A stretch of DNA of 64,000 bases, from contig SMMW01000522.1 in assembly GCA_004794655.1 (NCBI GenBank), forward strand, positions 1,550,001-1,614,000. The letters run 5' to 3'. Numbering within the stretch: the stretch's first letter is position 1; every line of letters begins with the position of its first letter. The DNA is from Marisa cornuarietis. Lineage: Eukaryota; Mollusca; Gastropoda; Architaenioglossa; Ampullariidae. This document shows positions 34,989-47,833 of this stretch, piece by piece. The position numbers and the translations under genes are program-made. Under the pieces are notes generated by a model. The model was not told the origin of the DNA and did no database searches. It worked only from the letters and a program-made list of their open reading frames with translations.

Positions 34989-37900
34989 CTAAGTTGCCAT
35001 GGACAGCAGGAAAGTTGACAAAAGCAGCAATATGTTGACAGTAATGGAGCTTGCAGTGGTGAAAGCACACTTAATGGGGATGTCACGGAGTTTGGGACAC
35101 CGGTTCTGTTGAGCCAGTGTTGTTTCACTTGTGTCCTCATGGGCGCAAGTTCCATTTACAATCATATATGCACCACTGTTCACCACGCTGGAAGGTAAGA
35201 CAATTCTTGTCATTGTGCACACAGATCAGGGATAGATGTGGTCACATGATATGACAAATCTTAAGAAGGTAATATAGTTTGGCAGACAAAAAAAAATCCA
35301 CTTTATTTTTCTATCTGTATTCTTAGTGGCAGTACTTTATGTAAAGAATAATAAGAATGGCATTGCTAGACTGTTTTAAGAAATGTGTATCAAATAACAA
35401 CCCAATAACAATTTTTAAGCTATTTCAAGGATACAAAAAAAAAATAAAAATAAATAAAGATTTTTATAGCGCATATTCACACTCATAGAGAGCATGCTCT
35501 TAGCGCTTAAATAATAAGGTTTTTAAAAGTAATCAGCTGCTAGTCTTACCTGCGTGTTATTTTGCAGTTGAAATTATAGAAGACTGCTTTCTTAAAGATC
35601 CGGTAGTTCTCAATAACTAGAAGATAGAGATTGGTTTTGGGCAGGGCTGTCACATAATAGAACCCGGACATGCATGGGCCTGTAACATTGCCTGTAATCA
35701 TGCCACTTGGAACTGAAAGTAAAAGATCAGGATAGTATTTAACAATGGAATGCAGTAATGTGTGGACCATGGAGGTAAAGAGTGTTGCAAATGCAAACCC
35801 CCATGTCATCTGAAGGCTGGGTTAATCACAGTGTATAACTGCTTTTGAACGAATTGGTCAAACCTTGTACACATGGATGTATATATATATATACATGTAC
35901 ATCTATACATCGACCCACATGTGTATACGCACCAGACACACATGCAACATTAGATTACATCTTTAAATTTCGGACAACAGATTCTGCAAATGATTTTTGG
36001 AAAACTGATTAACACTTTCTTTACCCAGGGCAGAATCATTAGCTGCAAAGCTAACGTCATCCTGGATGCAGCCATATTCATTGTGGAACTTTGGAATGGG
36101 ACCTCGATTCTTTTCATAGTCATCATCATCTTCAGGCTTTTGAGGCAGACCTTGTAATGTCACCTGTGTAGAAGATTATTCTGATCATAAGAATTTTGCA
36201 AAGACCCACCTTTCTCTGAGAAATTTTTAAGTAGTAATTTAAGTAATTTTATATTAATGATGGCATTCTCTTTTCATACTTTCCGCTCCTTGTGTGCATG
36301 TGTCTTTACGTATGTTTATGTGACAGAGATATTGTTAAGCCAACTGTCAAAGTGCATTAAGCTTGTTGCAACAAGTGAAAAACACTAAACAAAATATTTT
36401 GTCTTGCTAAGAATATTTGCTGTCTTAATAAACACTTGAATTCCTTTGGCAACATACCTTAGGTTTACTGGGTGTGATCCGACATGAACCTTGATACTCA
36501 ATGGACTCCTTACGAATGAAGAAGTGGTGTTTGTTGACAAGATGCTTCATAACCTCCCCTTCCTTCCGTCCCATTGTCACCTTATCATAACGACTTTCAT
36601 CCAGAGCACCAGCCGTTAGAAAATCAGGATCCATTAGAAGAAAAGCTTGACTATCAAAAAGGTAACACCTGTAAACACGGTAGATCAAAGATGAAATATG
36701 CCCTTTGCTTGATGATCATTTAGGGCAAAAATTACAGACGCTACTACACTTTGTGCTACATTTAACATGCTCAAGACTCTTTCAAACAAGTTTTTTCTGT
36801 CTATGCAGACCTAAATCTTAAAATGTACCATTTAATTAACCAATTCTTGCTCTAAAGCATTTTGAACTTTTACACACCTGGTTTGACAGTCATCAATCGT
36901 ATTAGGACACTTGTAGGTCTGACCACAGGACTTGCGAAAGTCACTAGCTTGCATACTCTCCATGGAACGATTGTGAAAATCATCATAAAGAATGTCAAGA
37001 CCAGTTACTCCCTCAACTCGTTCAGTAGCACACCGGTGATATTCCCTATTTGGTCCTGGAGCCATGCTTACATAGCAGACCTCTTTATCACAGATGAAAT
37101 AAAAGAAGCAATGATTCAGAATTGTCTCACACCAGTGAAGACAAAAGTAATAACAGAACCATCCCTTTCATTACTAGGAACATAAATTACTGAACAGCAA
37201 AATGGTATGATGAAACACAGCCAACATAAAAGACACAATATTAAAAAAGGAAAGAGGGAGGAAAGAGAAACCTCTCCCAAAAATAAGAAATGGAGAGACA
37301 GCTGACAGGTGGATGAAAAATGGACAAGGTAAAGATTTTTTTTTAAAAACACATGAAAACAAGTATTTATTTTAATATAAAGACAATATTATGATCATAA
37401 AATTACAGAGATTATATCTACTATTGTATATTCATGACAAACAATATGTTGGCCACTTAATTTGTGCTGTTAAAAATTACCACACTAAAATCTATTTTAT
37501 TTATAGTATTCCAATTGTCATGAAAGGTTTTAAATGAAACTAATAAAGAAGACTTTTTTAAAATGGCAGTATCACTTGATATTTTTGTTTTAGCATCAGT
37601 GACAGGTAATAGTTCCAGAGTCTGCAAAATAGTGCCTCCAAAAACTACATATATCTAGATTCCAATAAGAGCTTGTCAACATGCAGACTCACATACTTGG
37701 CACAGAGCAGTTGCCACAAAAAAAAAAAAAAAAGGGGGGGAAGAACAAATTTTCTGGCAATGCAAACTATAACTTTGCTTTTAACATACAAATAAGTGTT
37801 ACTTTTCTTATGTATTGAAATGACAATCAGGAATTTCTTCATATGAAGTAAAATAAATAGAATCTATATTACAGCTAGCAAAATTAGTCAAGTCTGAAAT

Positions 37901-40900
37901 AAAATGATGGATGTTTCTCTGTTGGTGAAATGCCATTTTTTTCCATGTTAGTACTGAGCTTAGTTAACTTTTCAGTAACAAAGACACATTTACTCATGTA
38001 ACAGTCAGAGTCCTGGTCGCATCTACAGCCACCCATCCTTTGGCCAGGCAGATACTTGGCACATTCCTCATCTGTCTTGGGTGTCATGCCCTCAAAGACA
38101 GCCTGAGAAATGGTGATGATCTTGCCTACGCCTGCTGAGTCCATGTAGGGGGTGGAGATTGATGTTTTGTGCGGTGCTGAGCTTGTGCGTTTATACCAGG
38201 GGCGTCTGTAGAAAGACCTCTTTGTGATGTGTAACAGCAACCATGACAGCAACAGCAATTAAACATAATGCGTTTAGCAACTTTTGACAAATCATCAAAC
38301 ACTCGAAACAAAGTGTTAGGTATTTTAAAAACAGCTGCAGAAAAAGATAATTTACAATAGTTAATGGAACATTTATTAAAAATGCTGTGAAAGTTAAAAG
38401 AACAGTTAAGCTTAAAATTGTGATACATTTATGATATATATATATATATATGGCAAAGATAATTTCTTGCTGTGACATACTCAGTAGGATCATAGCCACG
38501 GGTAGAGCGGTGACCAGGATAAGTTCTGAAAACACCACTTCGAAGACCAACATTCGTCCACTTAACTTTGTCAAGAGATTCAAAGTTCCTGTTCCTCCAA
38601 ACCTCTTCTATTGGCTGGGTAATAAGCACATCAGCCCTGGGTAAAACAAATTGGAGGAAAAGTACATGAAGAAATAAAGTGGCACAGAAAATGCACAGCT
38701 TAATAAAATATGGGATTCATACCATAAATTGATGTACTTCTCATCTGCTTGCTGCTTTTTGATATTGTATAATAAATTTGATAAAATGTAATTAAAAATG
38801 TGCCTCATCTTCTCATTAGAAACATAATCTTTTACTGAAGTGTATACAGAACTAACTGAGCTACTGCTGATGCTTCTGACACAATGTAATATAAGTAGAA
38901 CATTTTAACAAGCTGAACTAATGCTGATACAGTGTGGCTGGAAATAAGGTGTAAGGTGACAAAAAAAACCCATAGTTTGCCTGAAATAGTACTATGCCAA
39001 ATTGTTCCTCTTCAGTGATGTTCATGTTTCTCTGTGACACTAATTCTATGTAACCTTTCTGATCACTGTTCGCTACTGATTTACTTAATTTCACAAACAG
39101 TATGATTAGAACCATCAGCTTCTGGTACTCTTAAATGACAACCTACCTCACGCCCTTGTCATACAATTGCTTGCCTGAGTCACAGCCTAGATCTTCCTGG
39201 TATCCATTGATCCACAAATGGGCATCAAGAGTCTTGGCTGCTAGGCTGTCATTGTACATGTACTTGATGGGGTCGCAGTGACTCTGTGCTGCCAGAAAAA
39301 TGGTTGAGTAGTTGTATGTGATCCGAAGTCCTGGGTATCTGTCTACTTCATTTTCTCGCACATCGATTGTCTGAAAGACTCCATGTAGTTTCTCTCGTAA
39401 GAGTTTGCTATTGTACTCTTCTAGGAGATTGTAATAGCTTGGCCCCAGCTTTTTTCTTGCCTCGGCATCTGGTTCTTGTGATCTGCGGAATTCCTAAAAC
39501 ACATGCACACACAGATTTTTCATGCATCTTCTTTGGTATACTGATTTCTATCTTCATTTCTTGATACTTTTGATTATTTTTAATTCCATTTTCTTTCTAT
39601 ATCTTTAATATTGTTATTTAAAACACATTTTATATCACAAATATGTATGTATAATAATATCTATAAATTCCTCTGAGCATAAGTGACCCCAGCTCCTTGC
39701 TTTACATACACTTGACTTTTATCTAGAAAAGAATCAAATAGATGAATTATCTATGGCATAATTTAGATGAATTTGCATGAAACTATTATTTGCATAAATA
39801 AGACATTTATGTATTAAAGAGAGACTTAATGCTTCAGTGCATCATTATCATCCATTATTTAAATGAATACATTATTATTAAGAGTATTACCATATCTTCG
39901 TTTGCCAGACTAAATGCAAAGGAATACTCTGAATCCTTTAAGGAACCAAAATAATATGTCTGCAACAAAAACAGATTAGGTGTTAAAGAAAGCCAAACCT
40001 AAAACATATGTGATGAATTAAAGAAGCAGCAGAAAGGACACATGTATCAGAAAATTACAACTCCTCTTTTCCACCTTCAAAAATGCCCGTCTGTTTTCAC
40101 CAAAACAGGAGGGGCTGTGATATACACTGATTTACATTGTGCATTAAAAAGCTTTGTTGTGGCTTGTCACAAGGAAATATCAGGTTTCACAAACAATTTG
40201 CAGACAGCACCAGCCTGTACTGTACTGTACTCACTCTAGGCTTGCCATCAATTGCCTTGCCTATGTGCAGCTTGCCAGTGTCACCTGCCATCATGTGCCG
40301 TTCTAGCTGCTGGAATTCAACTGGTTTCCCTTTAAACATTTCCAGCTGATTGATATGGATGAAGATGGGATCTTCGAGCAACTGCCCATAAACAACAACT
40401 ATGGTCAATAAGTTAAATCAATGGAAGATTTTGTTTAATTTCTGTCTAAAATAAAAAGACAACAGAGAGATCTAATGTGAACATAATACATAAAGCTGTA
40501 TAAAAAAAAATTTGGAAAATAGACTATACTCCACTTCACAATGCAGAACTAACCCTGCAGAAAATCAAAATATTTTTCCAATGTTTAGCTGCAGAGGTTA
40601 ACATCCACACAGCCTTTTCTCAGCTACTGCATCTAAGCCAGGTACCTCCAACAAATGATACAAGAAGGCCAGCTTAAAAGGTGGTTAGCTAGTACCAGTT
40701 GGTTAATGAATAAGGATAGTGATAAGTCTCTACAGTGTCTTCTACACACCTTTTTGCTGGGCTTAAGGCGAGGATGGAAGATGGTCTCCCCTTTGTTGTT
40801 GATAAGGAAGGAGTAAACAGAACCCCACTGGTGTTTTGATAAGAAATTTTCTATGACATTCAGAGACGCGTCAATGCCAACGACACCAATGTACCTAGGG

Positions 40901-43900
40901 AAGGAAAATAATAATAATAATAATCATAAGAAGAAGTAGTTTTTATAATGCATTTACTCACTTTAAAGTAGGTTCAACATGCTGTAAAGAAAAGTAAAAC
41001 ATACAAACATTCAAATATATACTCTTAAACAAAATACACATATTGAGATCAAAACATTAACTATACAGAGACACAACAACACAGCATCAAAAGGAGCAAG
41101 ATAATGCAGTCAATGTGAGGTGGAGAAGGGTTAGTCTAAGCACTTGTTTGGTAGTTTTGCTTTGAATGAACTTCTAGAGGCAGTTTAAAGTAGAATACAA
41201 TCCAATATAAGCCATCATTGTACCAAATCCTTTTTGTTAATCCTTCCTTTTTTGTTTTATGAATTTCAGTATATACTTTATATTTATCAAATTCTGAAGA
41301 TGTCTTTTCTCAGTCAATCTTTGCATCTTTGCATCATTTCTCAAGTGAGGGTTCAACCCAGTCAGTATTTGCTGTAATGATGATAAAAATTTTGTAAATA
41401 AAAAAGAAATTGCTGAAACTTACTGAAGATATAAAATTTTCACTTACGTCAGTGTCTAAAAAAAACAAACCAAAACAAACAAACAAACAAACAAACAAAC
41501 AAACAAACAAAATAATGCATATGAGGCAACGTTCAATTTGTAAGCAAATTAGGGGGAGGGGGAAGAATGTTTTAAAAAGCGACCAAACACAGCATACCTT
41601 ACACAGACCTTAAAAAGACCACAGGTAGCAGCCACCACAGCCCTACTCTTACTTTTTAAAAAGTTCCTGGAGGTTTACGTTTTCCAGTTTAGTCTTCAAT
41701 CAACAGTGAAATATTACATATACGATCAGTAAATCAACAGCAATATATCACACACACAATCAAAAGTCTTTCTTACTTTCCAGTAATTTTGCTGGTAACA
41801 GGCACAGCATATGTTAGCATCAGGCCTAAGCCCCAGGCATCAAGGTAGGGCGAGGTCCATAAGCCGTTGGTTGTGAATGCATTTGATGAGAGGAACTCGT
41901 AATAGTTGCTCATCTGAGATATGAGATTTTCTCCTGTCACCAGCTTCTTCATGCTTCCATTGTGATCACATGCCAGTTTTCCAGGGAAAATTTCAGCATC
42001 TTCTACTATCAGATAGCTAAAAACTCGTGCCTGCAAATGAGGAAGGCCAATGTTCTCACAAATACTAGTATTAACTGGTGTGTTTTCTGGTGATAAGCAA
42101 AAAACAAACCCTGTGGAAAACTAAATTTCAGCATATAGCTATGACAGTCAAGCAAATTTATCTGCAGGTGCATCCCTGTAAAAGTGTATATCCCAGCGAT
42201 GAGCTTGTATCCCTCTTCATCCCTTATCATGTAATGACCTGCATTACAAATTTCAGATTCTTGTAATTGTGTTAGAAAAAATGCTCAGCATACTGTACCT
42301 GGACAAGCCAAACTCACATAAAGCAAATCTTATTTATAACAATAATTACAATTATTTATGATTTAAATAATTTCTTTCTGAGCCACAATAAACATTCCTG
42401 TGCAGAACTTGAATCAAAAACTCACATGCTAATCACTACTGTAATCTTTGTACATAGTGAAATGCACTTTTTTTTAGAAAGAAAGAATTAATGAATTGTT
42501 CACATTACTTACAGGTGGGTTAAGATATTTGTTCCTTTCCATGGCCAGATTGTACACCTCTGTCCAGTTGTATTTACAGATAGGACCAGGTACATAGCCA
42601 CTCCTTGTATAATAACCTATTAACAACATTCTTAGATTACAACAAAAGAACTGACTGGAGGGACATATGACTGCTGTTAACAGTCCATAGGACTAAGGAA
42701 ACCTAAAGGAATGTCATCATATGATCTTATAATGGTAATCATTTATTGCTAAAAAATAATAATAATGGGATTATGAAAAACATGCCACTTTGTACTGCAT
42801 ACCCAAAGAAAATTAAGACAGTCGGAGTTAAAAAGCTGTGATATCAACTGCATACAATTTCAATGCTTCAAATCTTGCTTATATGACACACTTTCCTACC
42901 TTTTCAACTGAGGCCCATGTGATACTAAAGTAGGTAATAAACCATGTGATATTAATGTAGCAAATAAATTCTCTGGCATGTTTTACCTATAATGTATAAC
43001 ATATTAATAATATATGTAACTTACCTGGTCCACAGCGCACCTGTTCCCCATCTGTGTCCAGCCCATCAGTGGCAAAGACAATGACAGACTGACAACCAGT
43101 CCGAGGAACACTGCGCAGGAGCTCAAATGTTATGTCAAATCCTTTTCTGGAAACAAGTTAAAACTTCCGTTTCTTTTAGTGCCTTTAACATGTATGTAAG
43201 CAAGCACTCTCTCTCTTAGTGTGCAAGACTATATATGAATATGCAGTCACACTGGAAAGACACAACCCTCTCCAAAAAAAGAGAAACTTACTGCAGCTCT
43301 GTTGTACCACCTGCCTGAAGTTTGTCAATCTTAGCAATGAGATCCTTCCTATGTGCATTGGTAGCAGGCACCATACGCTTCTTCTGACAACTCTGCACGT
43401 CTGTATCGTACATATACCATCTGCGACATTGGAGTGATTGAGAAAGTGAGCAGCAGATATTTAAAGACATCAACAGCGAGCCCACACAAAGGTTAAAGCA
43501 AAAGAAGTAAATTCAAACCATTTGATGAAAAGATAAGAACCGTCAACTTAAAATTGTGTGCCCATTTTGCTGCGTTTGTTATGAAAGAGACAGGTTTACA
43601 ATATATATCTTCGATACAAATCTACCAACACACTCTTCCCAAGAAATATTTCTGTAGTTATGATATAACTGTGCATGAGACCATAACAACAGAAAAGGAC
43701 ACCATTGGTAATGCATTTAAGCTATCCAAAATGATGACTGGTTTCAAAGCCTGCTTTAATTTTGGTGTTCAATTTGGGGTTATTATTTAAAAAATCAAAA
43801 TCCACTTACTTGCCCACTTCATTCCAATGACTTGCCCTAGAGCATATGACATTGACATAGTCTTGTTTTGTAAGAGTCCGTATAACATTTTTGGCTACTG

Positions 43901-46900
43901 CTTTTGCAATCTGAAATTTTTCGCCTTTCATTGATAGACTGCAAAGAAAAAAAAAATTCTGAATGACATCTTTCTGAATATTTCAGAACTTTCTAAGCAG
44001 AAAAATGAGTTAACTTTTCAGCATTTACATTGTACAGTAAAACATTGTTCTCATTCATAAATATTGAATGATACAACTTGTCTTTTGTAAGAGGGATTGC
44101 TTTTTCAATTATAAATTTTTCAATTATAAATTATATGTGCTTTCTCAAAAAAATCGGGTGAGGTTTCTCATCCACAAGATGAAAATTTTCACAGTTCAGT
44201 GTTTCCTCAATCACTGATTACATAAATCCAATTTCTTTTTATTTTCAACATTCAACAAAATGACTACTTGTACAAAACACTTAATCATTCAAAAATCACA
44301 AAGATAAATTGCATGTAAATACAGATCTCGAAAATGAAATATTCTAGTTTAAAACAAGCAAAATGAGTCACAGAAAGCTAACTTAAAATACTTTATAATG
44401 AGTAGGGGTTGGGGGGGAGCAAAGAGGCATGTGATCACTACAGAAATGTAACCAAACTCCAACAGCTAACGGTGAAACTAAAAGAAAAACCAAAGTGCTA
44501 CAATACCTGTGATACAACACAACATCCAGACCACCTGCAGTCTATTACAACAGATCACCTGCAGTCTAATACAATGATGACGTCCTTAGGACCACTAGTG
44601 GCTGCAATATACCATGGTCGCACACGTGGATCATAGTCATTGTAAAATCCAGCAAAGTTTGTTGACCATTCACGGCCCGGAAACAAACGAGTCACACCGG
44701 TGGTTGAACCAAAATACTGCCATCTAACAGGAAGAAAATCAGACTGGTGCTCATGTGTACTGTTTGCCAATCCTTTTGATGTTGAGGGGTCACAGCATGC
44801 TTAATGTGCAGGTTTTTCTGTCTTATTTCAACAGCTGTTGATGTGTTTGTTTTGTTGATGAGTTTTGGTCTGTTATTAACCTTGCTTTTGTAAAGTGCAT
44901 CGAGCCTACTGTTAAGTAGGGAAATGCATCATACAATAGTTTTATTATTATTATTTCAAAAACACCTAAATGAAAAATATTTGGACTCAAGACTTGTCAT
45001 AAAACAATGTCATCATTTCACCTGGCCTTTGATTTCTCAGATAAACACACACATATACATGTTGACATTCCTATGCTAACATTGTGAAGTGTGTGTGTGT
45101 GTGTGTGAATGACTGTTATTCCAGGCTTAAACCAAGGAAAATGTATAAGCATATGACAGCATAAAGTAAAAATAAAATATGTATAATATATAAGGAGGAA
45201 GAACATGGTGAAAGGAGAGGCAGACAGAAATGCTTGATGCAGCAGATGCACACATTTAGCCCCACTTACTGCTTGCAATGTTTTTTTAAGGAAAACAACC
45301 CTGCTAATGTTTTATATTTCACAAGTATAAAAAAATCTAAAAATCAGTAAAAATTAAGCAAAGGTAATGTGCTGTTCACCTTAATGATGGGTCTTGATCA
45401 TTATTTTCGAGGAAAACCTTCTCTAGACCTTCGGTGAAGTAAACAACTTTGATGACAGACTCATCTTCTCTGGGAACTTCATCAGCTATTTTCACAGTGG
45501 AAGAAGTTAAACTTACTTTTTGTTGAAAATATCTGCACAAGTAAGGAGTGTTTAAAATAATTTCTGGTAAACAATTTGTTTTATATTAAGCCATGAAGTA
45601 ACACAAAAATTCTTTACTAGAGACTAAAGTTGCCAAGCATCAGTGACATCTTGGTAAACCACAATGTGTGCCTGTTTAATTTCCACATCTGTGACAAATA
45701 TCAAGACAAAAACAATCTGTTAGCTTCAGTTACTTGAATACCTTCACAGTTAGTTGTTAGATAAACTCCATATTTTAATGACAAAATTCACCTGGCCTTT
45801 ATAAATGAGGAGAAACAATGCTTTTGACTTACGGACTAAATTGTAAATCACTAGGAAGTCGTGTGGGAATATCAGAATCTCTATAAATGTCAAGAGTGAG
45901 ATCTTTCAGGTGATGAGCATCCACTGTTGTATTTTGTTCAAGAAAAGAATCATGCAACTCTTGAACTTTTTCTGCCAGTTTCTGTTAGAAAGTTAAAATA
46001 TTAAAAGTATGAAGAGGAAAATCAATTTTAAATTCATACATGCAGTTACACAAATGTGCACGTGTGCACTTATTTATTGGTGGACCTGAGGAAATGTGAT
46101 GAAGAAAAAGTCATTTAGAGTAAAGATAAAGTAAAAAAAAAAAAAGAAACACATTTAAAATGTGAACATCAAAATATGATTTTAGCATAAAAATGCTTTA
46201 AGAAATGGATGCTAAAAAACAATAATGCCAGTGATGAAATAGTAACAACTTTATTATGAGAAGGCTCATCCTGCATTGACCTAGCTTATTATAGACGCCA
46301 TTACATACAGCTTAAAATAGGAAAAACTATAACCTGAATTCTAACCCAACCCTTACCCCTAATCTAAACCCTAACCCAAAGTCCCACTGTTTACCTTCAT
46401 CAACAGACTGCAAGTGAACAAAAACAAAACCAAATGCTGAAATGACATCTTTCTGAATACTTTAGAATGTTTGTAAAGAAATGTCATGGCACCCTGAGTA
46501 TAAAACTCTTGGTCCACAGCACACGCATATAACTCGAGTGATGTAAATTCTGTTTATTTCTTTCAGCTATAAAATAAGCTATGAAAGACATATTAAGATA
46601 AACAATAGACTGTGCTGCATAAGGTTTTTGCAGCTTTCATAATAAACAAAATAGTTGCTATGGTAATCACCTCTGCTGCTCTCTTTTTCTTGCGAAAATA
46701 GTCAGCAAGGTCTTCTTTCACTTGCTCAACAAGCTCTGTGCCATTTTTTTTCTCATCACTGTAAATGGCTTGATCTAAAAGGCTCTGTGTTATGTGACGG
46801 TTGATGCCATCACTGGCAAGCTGCGGAACAAACAATGCAAATAGTTAAGGATTTACAATATATATATATATATTGGTACGTTTATTTATCAATCCTGTAC

Positions 46901-47109
46901 TACTCGTGTATGCCAATCTGCAGTTCTTGATGCAAAGAAAAACTTGATCCTCTTACCTGCATAATATAATTCTGGATGAGCATGGCCCAGTTCTGCACAT
47001 CACCTGCCAATGTCCCTATATCATGTTTCTCCTCACCCCGATAGGATGAGGAAAAGTGTGCTAAAAGCAGCAGCGGTATAAGGACTAGCAGCATTCTTTG
47101 GTGCAGCAT
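34989..47109 (-). CDS. Alpha2delta/CACHD1-like VWA-cache protein, 21 coding exons
   Basis: The family traffics and modulates voltage-gated calcium channels at the cell surface. Coding exons (minus): 47109-46957, 46820-46671, 45981-45833, 45532-45380, 44723-44559, 43938-43810, 43420-43292, 43146-43025, 42616-42513, 42030-41777, 40894-40750, 40381-40235, 39959-39891, 39493-39147, 38636-38481, 38205-37955, 37082-36878, 36668-36458, 36163-36025, 35712-35550, 35187-34989. Total 3540 nt, 1179 aa, with consistent phases. It has a signal peptide (MLHQRMLLVLIPLLLLAHFSSS), DPSLRWQYFGSTTG, RVRPWYIA, and a VWA domain with intact MIDAS D255-C-S257-L-S259. Cache-like blocks follow (SPYLDAWGLGLMLTYAVPV, YIGVVGIDASL, STPYMDSAGVGKIITIS), then a Cys-rich part. 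It ends in a hydrophobic 17-residue tail with no cytosolic residues, suggesting a GPI anchor. The exon 16 donor and exon 17 acceptor are the least certain. Whether it is a true alpha2delta or a CACHD1/CG16868-type paralogue is unresolved. Confidence 0.87.
35443..35512 (-). mobile_element. 5'-truncated LINE copy (3' tail only), minus strand
   Basis: The reverse complement reads AAGCGCTAAGAGCATGCTCT, then GAGTGTGAATATGCGCTATA and AAAATC, nearly identical to 13081-13135 of the young LINE. It lies in the last intron of the alpha2delta-like gene, in that gene's orientation. The tail here is ATTT-rich rather than ATT. Confidence 0.8.
41460..41511 (+). repeat. (CAAA)n microsatellite
   Basis: About ten CAAA units, preceded by A-rich sequence, lie in an intron of the alpha2delta-like gene. 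It could be the tail of a degraded retroelement. Confidence 0.9.
44800..44957 (+). mobile_element. LINE/SINE 3' tail in intron
   Basis: TTGCTTTTGTAAAGTGCATC, then GAGCCTACTGTTAAGTAGGG, then TTTTATTATTATTATTT resembles the conserved TGTAAAGCGC...GAGCC 3' end shared by L2-like LINEs and their SINEs. It is on the strand opposite to the host gene, between its coding exons 4 and 5. Confidence 0.5.
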
Positions 47110-47449
47110 CTGCAAGTCACGGCCAGTTTGGGTGATGCATAAATAATTCAGCGTGGTTAATGTTACATGATCCTATAACAGCTCACGTGATTTACATTGA
47201 CTTCTACTTCTAACTGTGCACAGATCCTTTTCGTATTTCTGTCTTTAAGTTCTTGCATGCCAACTTCTCAAATGAAAAAAAAAACCCTTATCGCGCAATT
47301 GTCAGTACTAAGATTGCTTGAAAGCTCCAAAATTATCAGAATCACTTATTAAAAAAAAACATTAATAAGAAACATAATCCATGACTGAAAAATAATTTAA
47401 AATCACGGAAAGAAGTAAATATTGATGTAAATATTGATAACTTTCTTAC

Positions 47450-47480
47450 CTCATGTTACATGTTAATGCTAACAAATTTA
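47450..47480 (-). other. Probable non-coding first exon of the alpha2delta-like gene
   Basis: A strong donor (CATGAG|GTAAGAAAG, minus strand) ends at 47450. The first coding exon begins with an acceptor (CTTGCAG) placed directly before its ATG at 47109. A 5' UTR intron of about 340 bp is the simplest reading. The upstream limit is a guess. Confidence 0.5.
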
Positions 47481-47833
47481 TTGCGATCGAAGCAGACAGC
47501 CGGAAATGGTAACACTACGACTGCTCCTATTGGATGTGCTAGGGAGAAATTCTTATTTCAACTTATCTCGAAAAAGAAACTGATACGCAAAACTCTTGTA
47601 ATAGAAAAAAGTTTCGTATGGTGAGAATTAAAATAAAACATTTAAAACATAGTATTTTAGTAGTAATTTAGTTTTATCCTATTATGCAATAATATTTTGT
47701 TGAAGTTACGGAATAGGCGAGAGGCGAAGGGATCTAGTCGAAGTTTGATAGGTCCAGAGACTTTAAAGAGAGTGTCTCTGATTGGTCCATCTTGACGGAC
47801 GTAGCACGTGTAGTGGCGAGGCAACGAGCTATC
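47481..47833. promoter_or_regulatory. Candidate bidirectional promoter
   Basis: This interval separates two divergent genes. It holds an ETS-like CCGGAAAT (47500-47507), two inverted CCAAT boxes (ATTGG at 47529-47533 and 47781-47785), a YY1-like CCATCTT (47787-47793) and a CACGTG E-box (47805-47810) just before the RIOK1 start. No TATA box is obvious. These motifs are typical of housekeeping promoters; function is inferred. Confidence 0.5.

Noticed and set aside
46330..46380. Interstitial telomere-like TAACCC motifs
   Set aside because: Only a few degenerate CTAACCC/CTTACCC units appear; too short and irregular to call a telomeric array.
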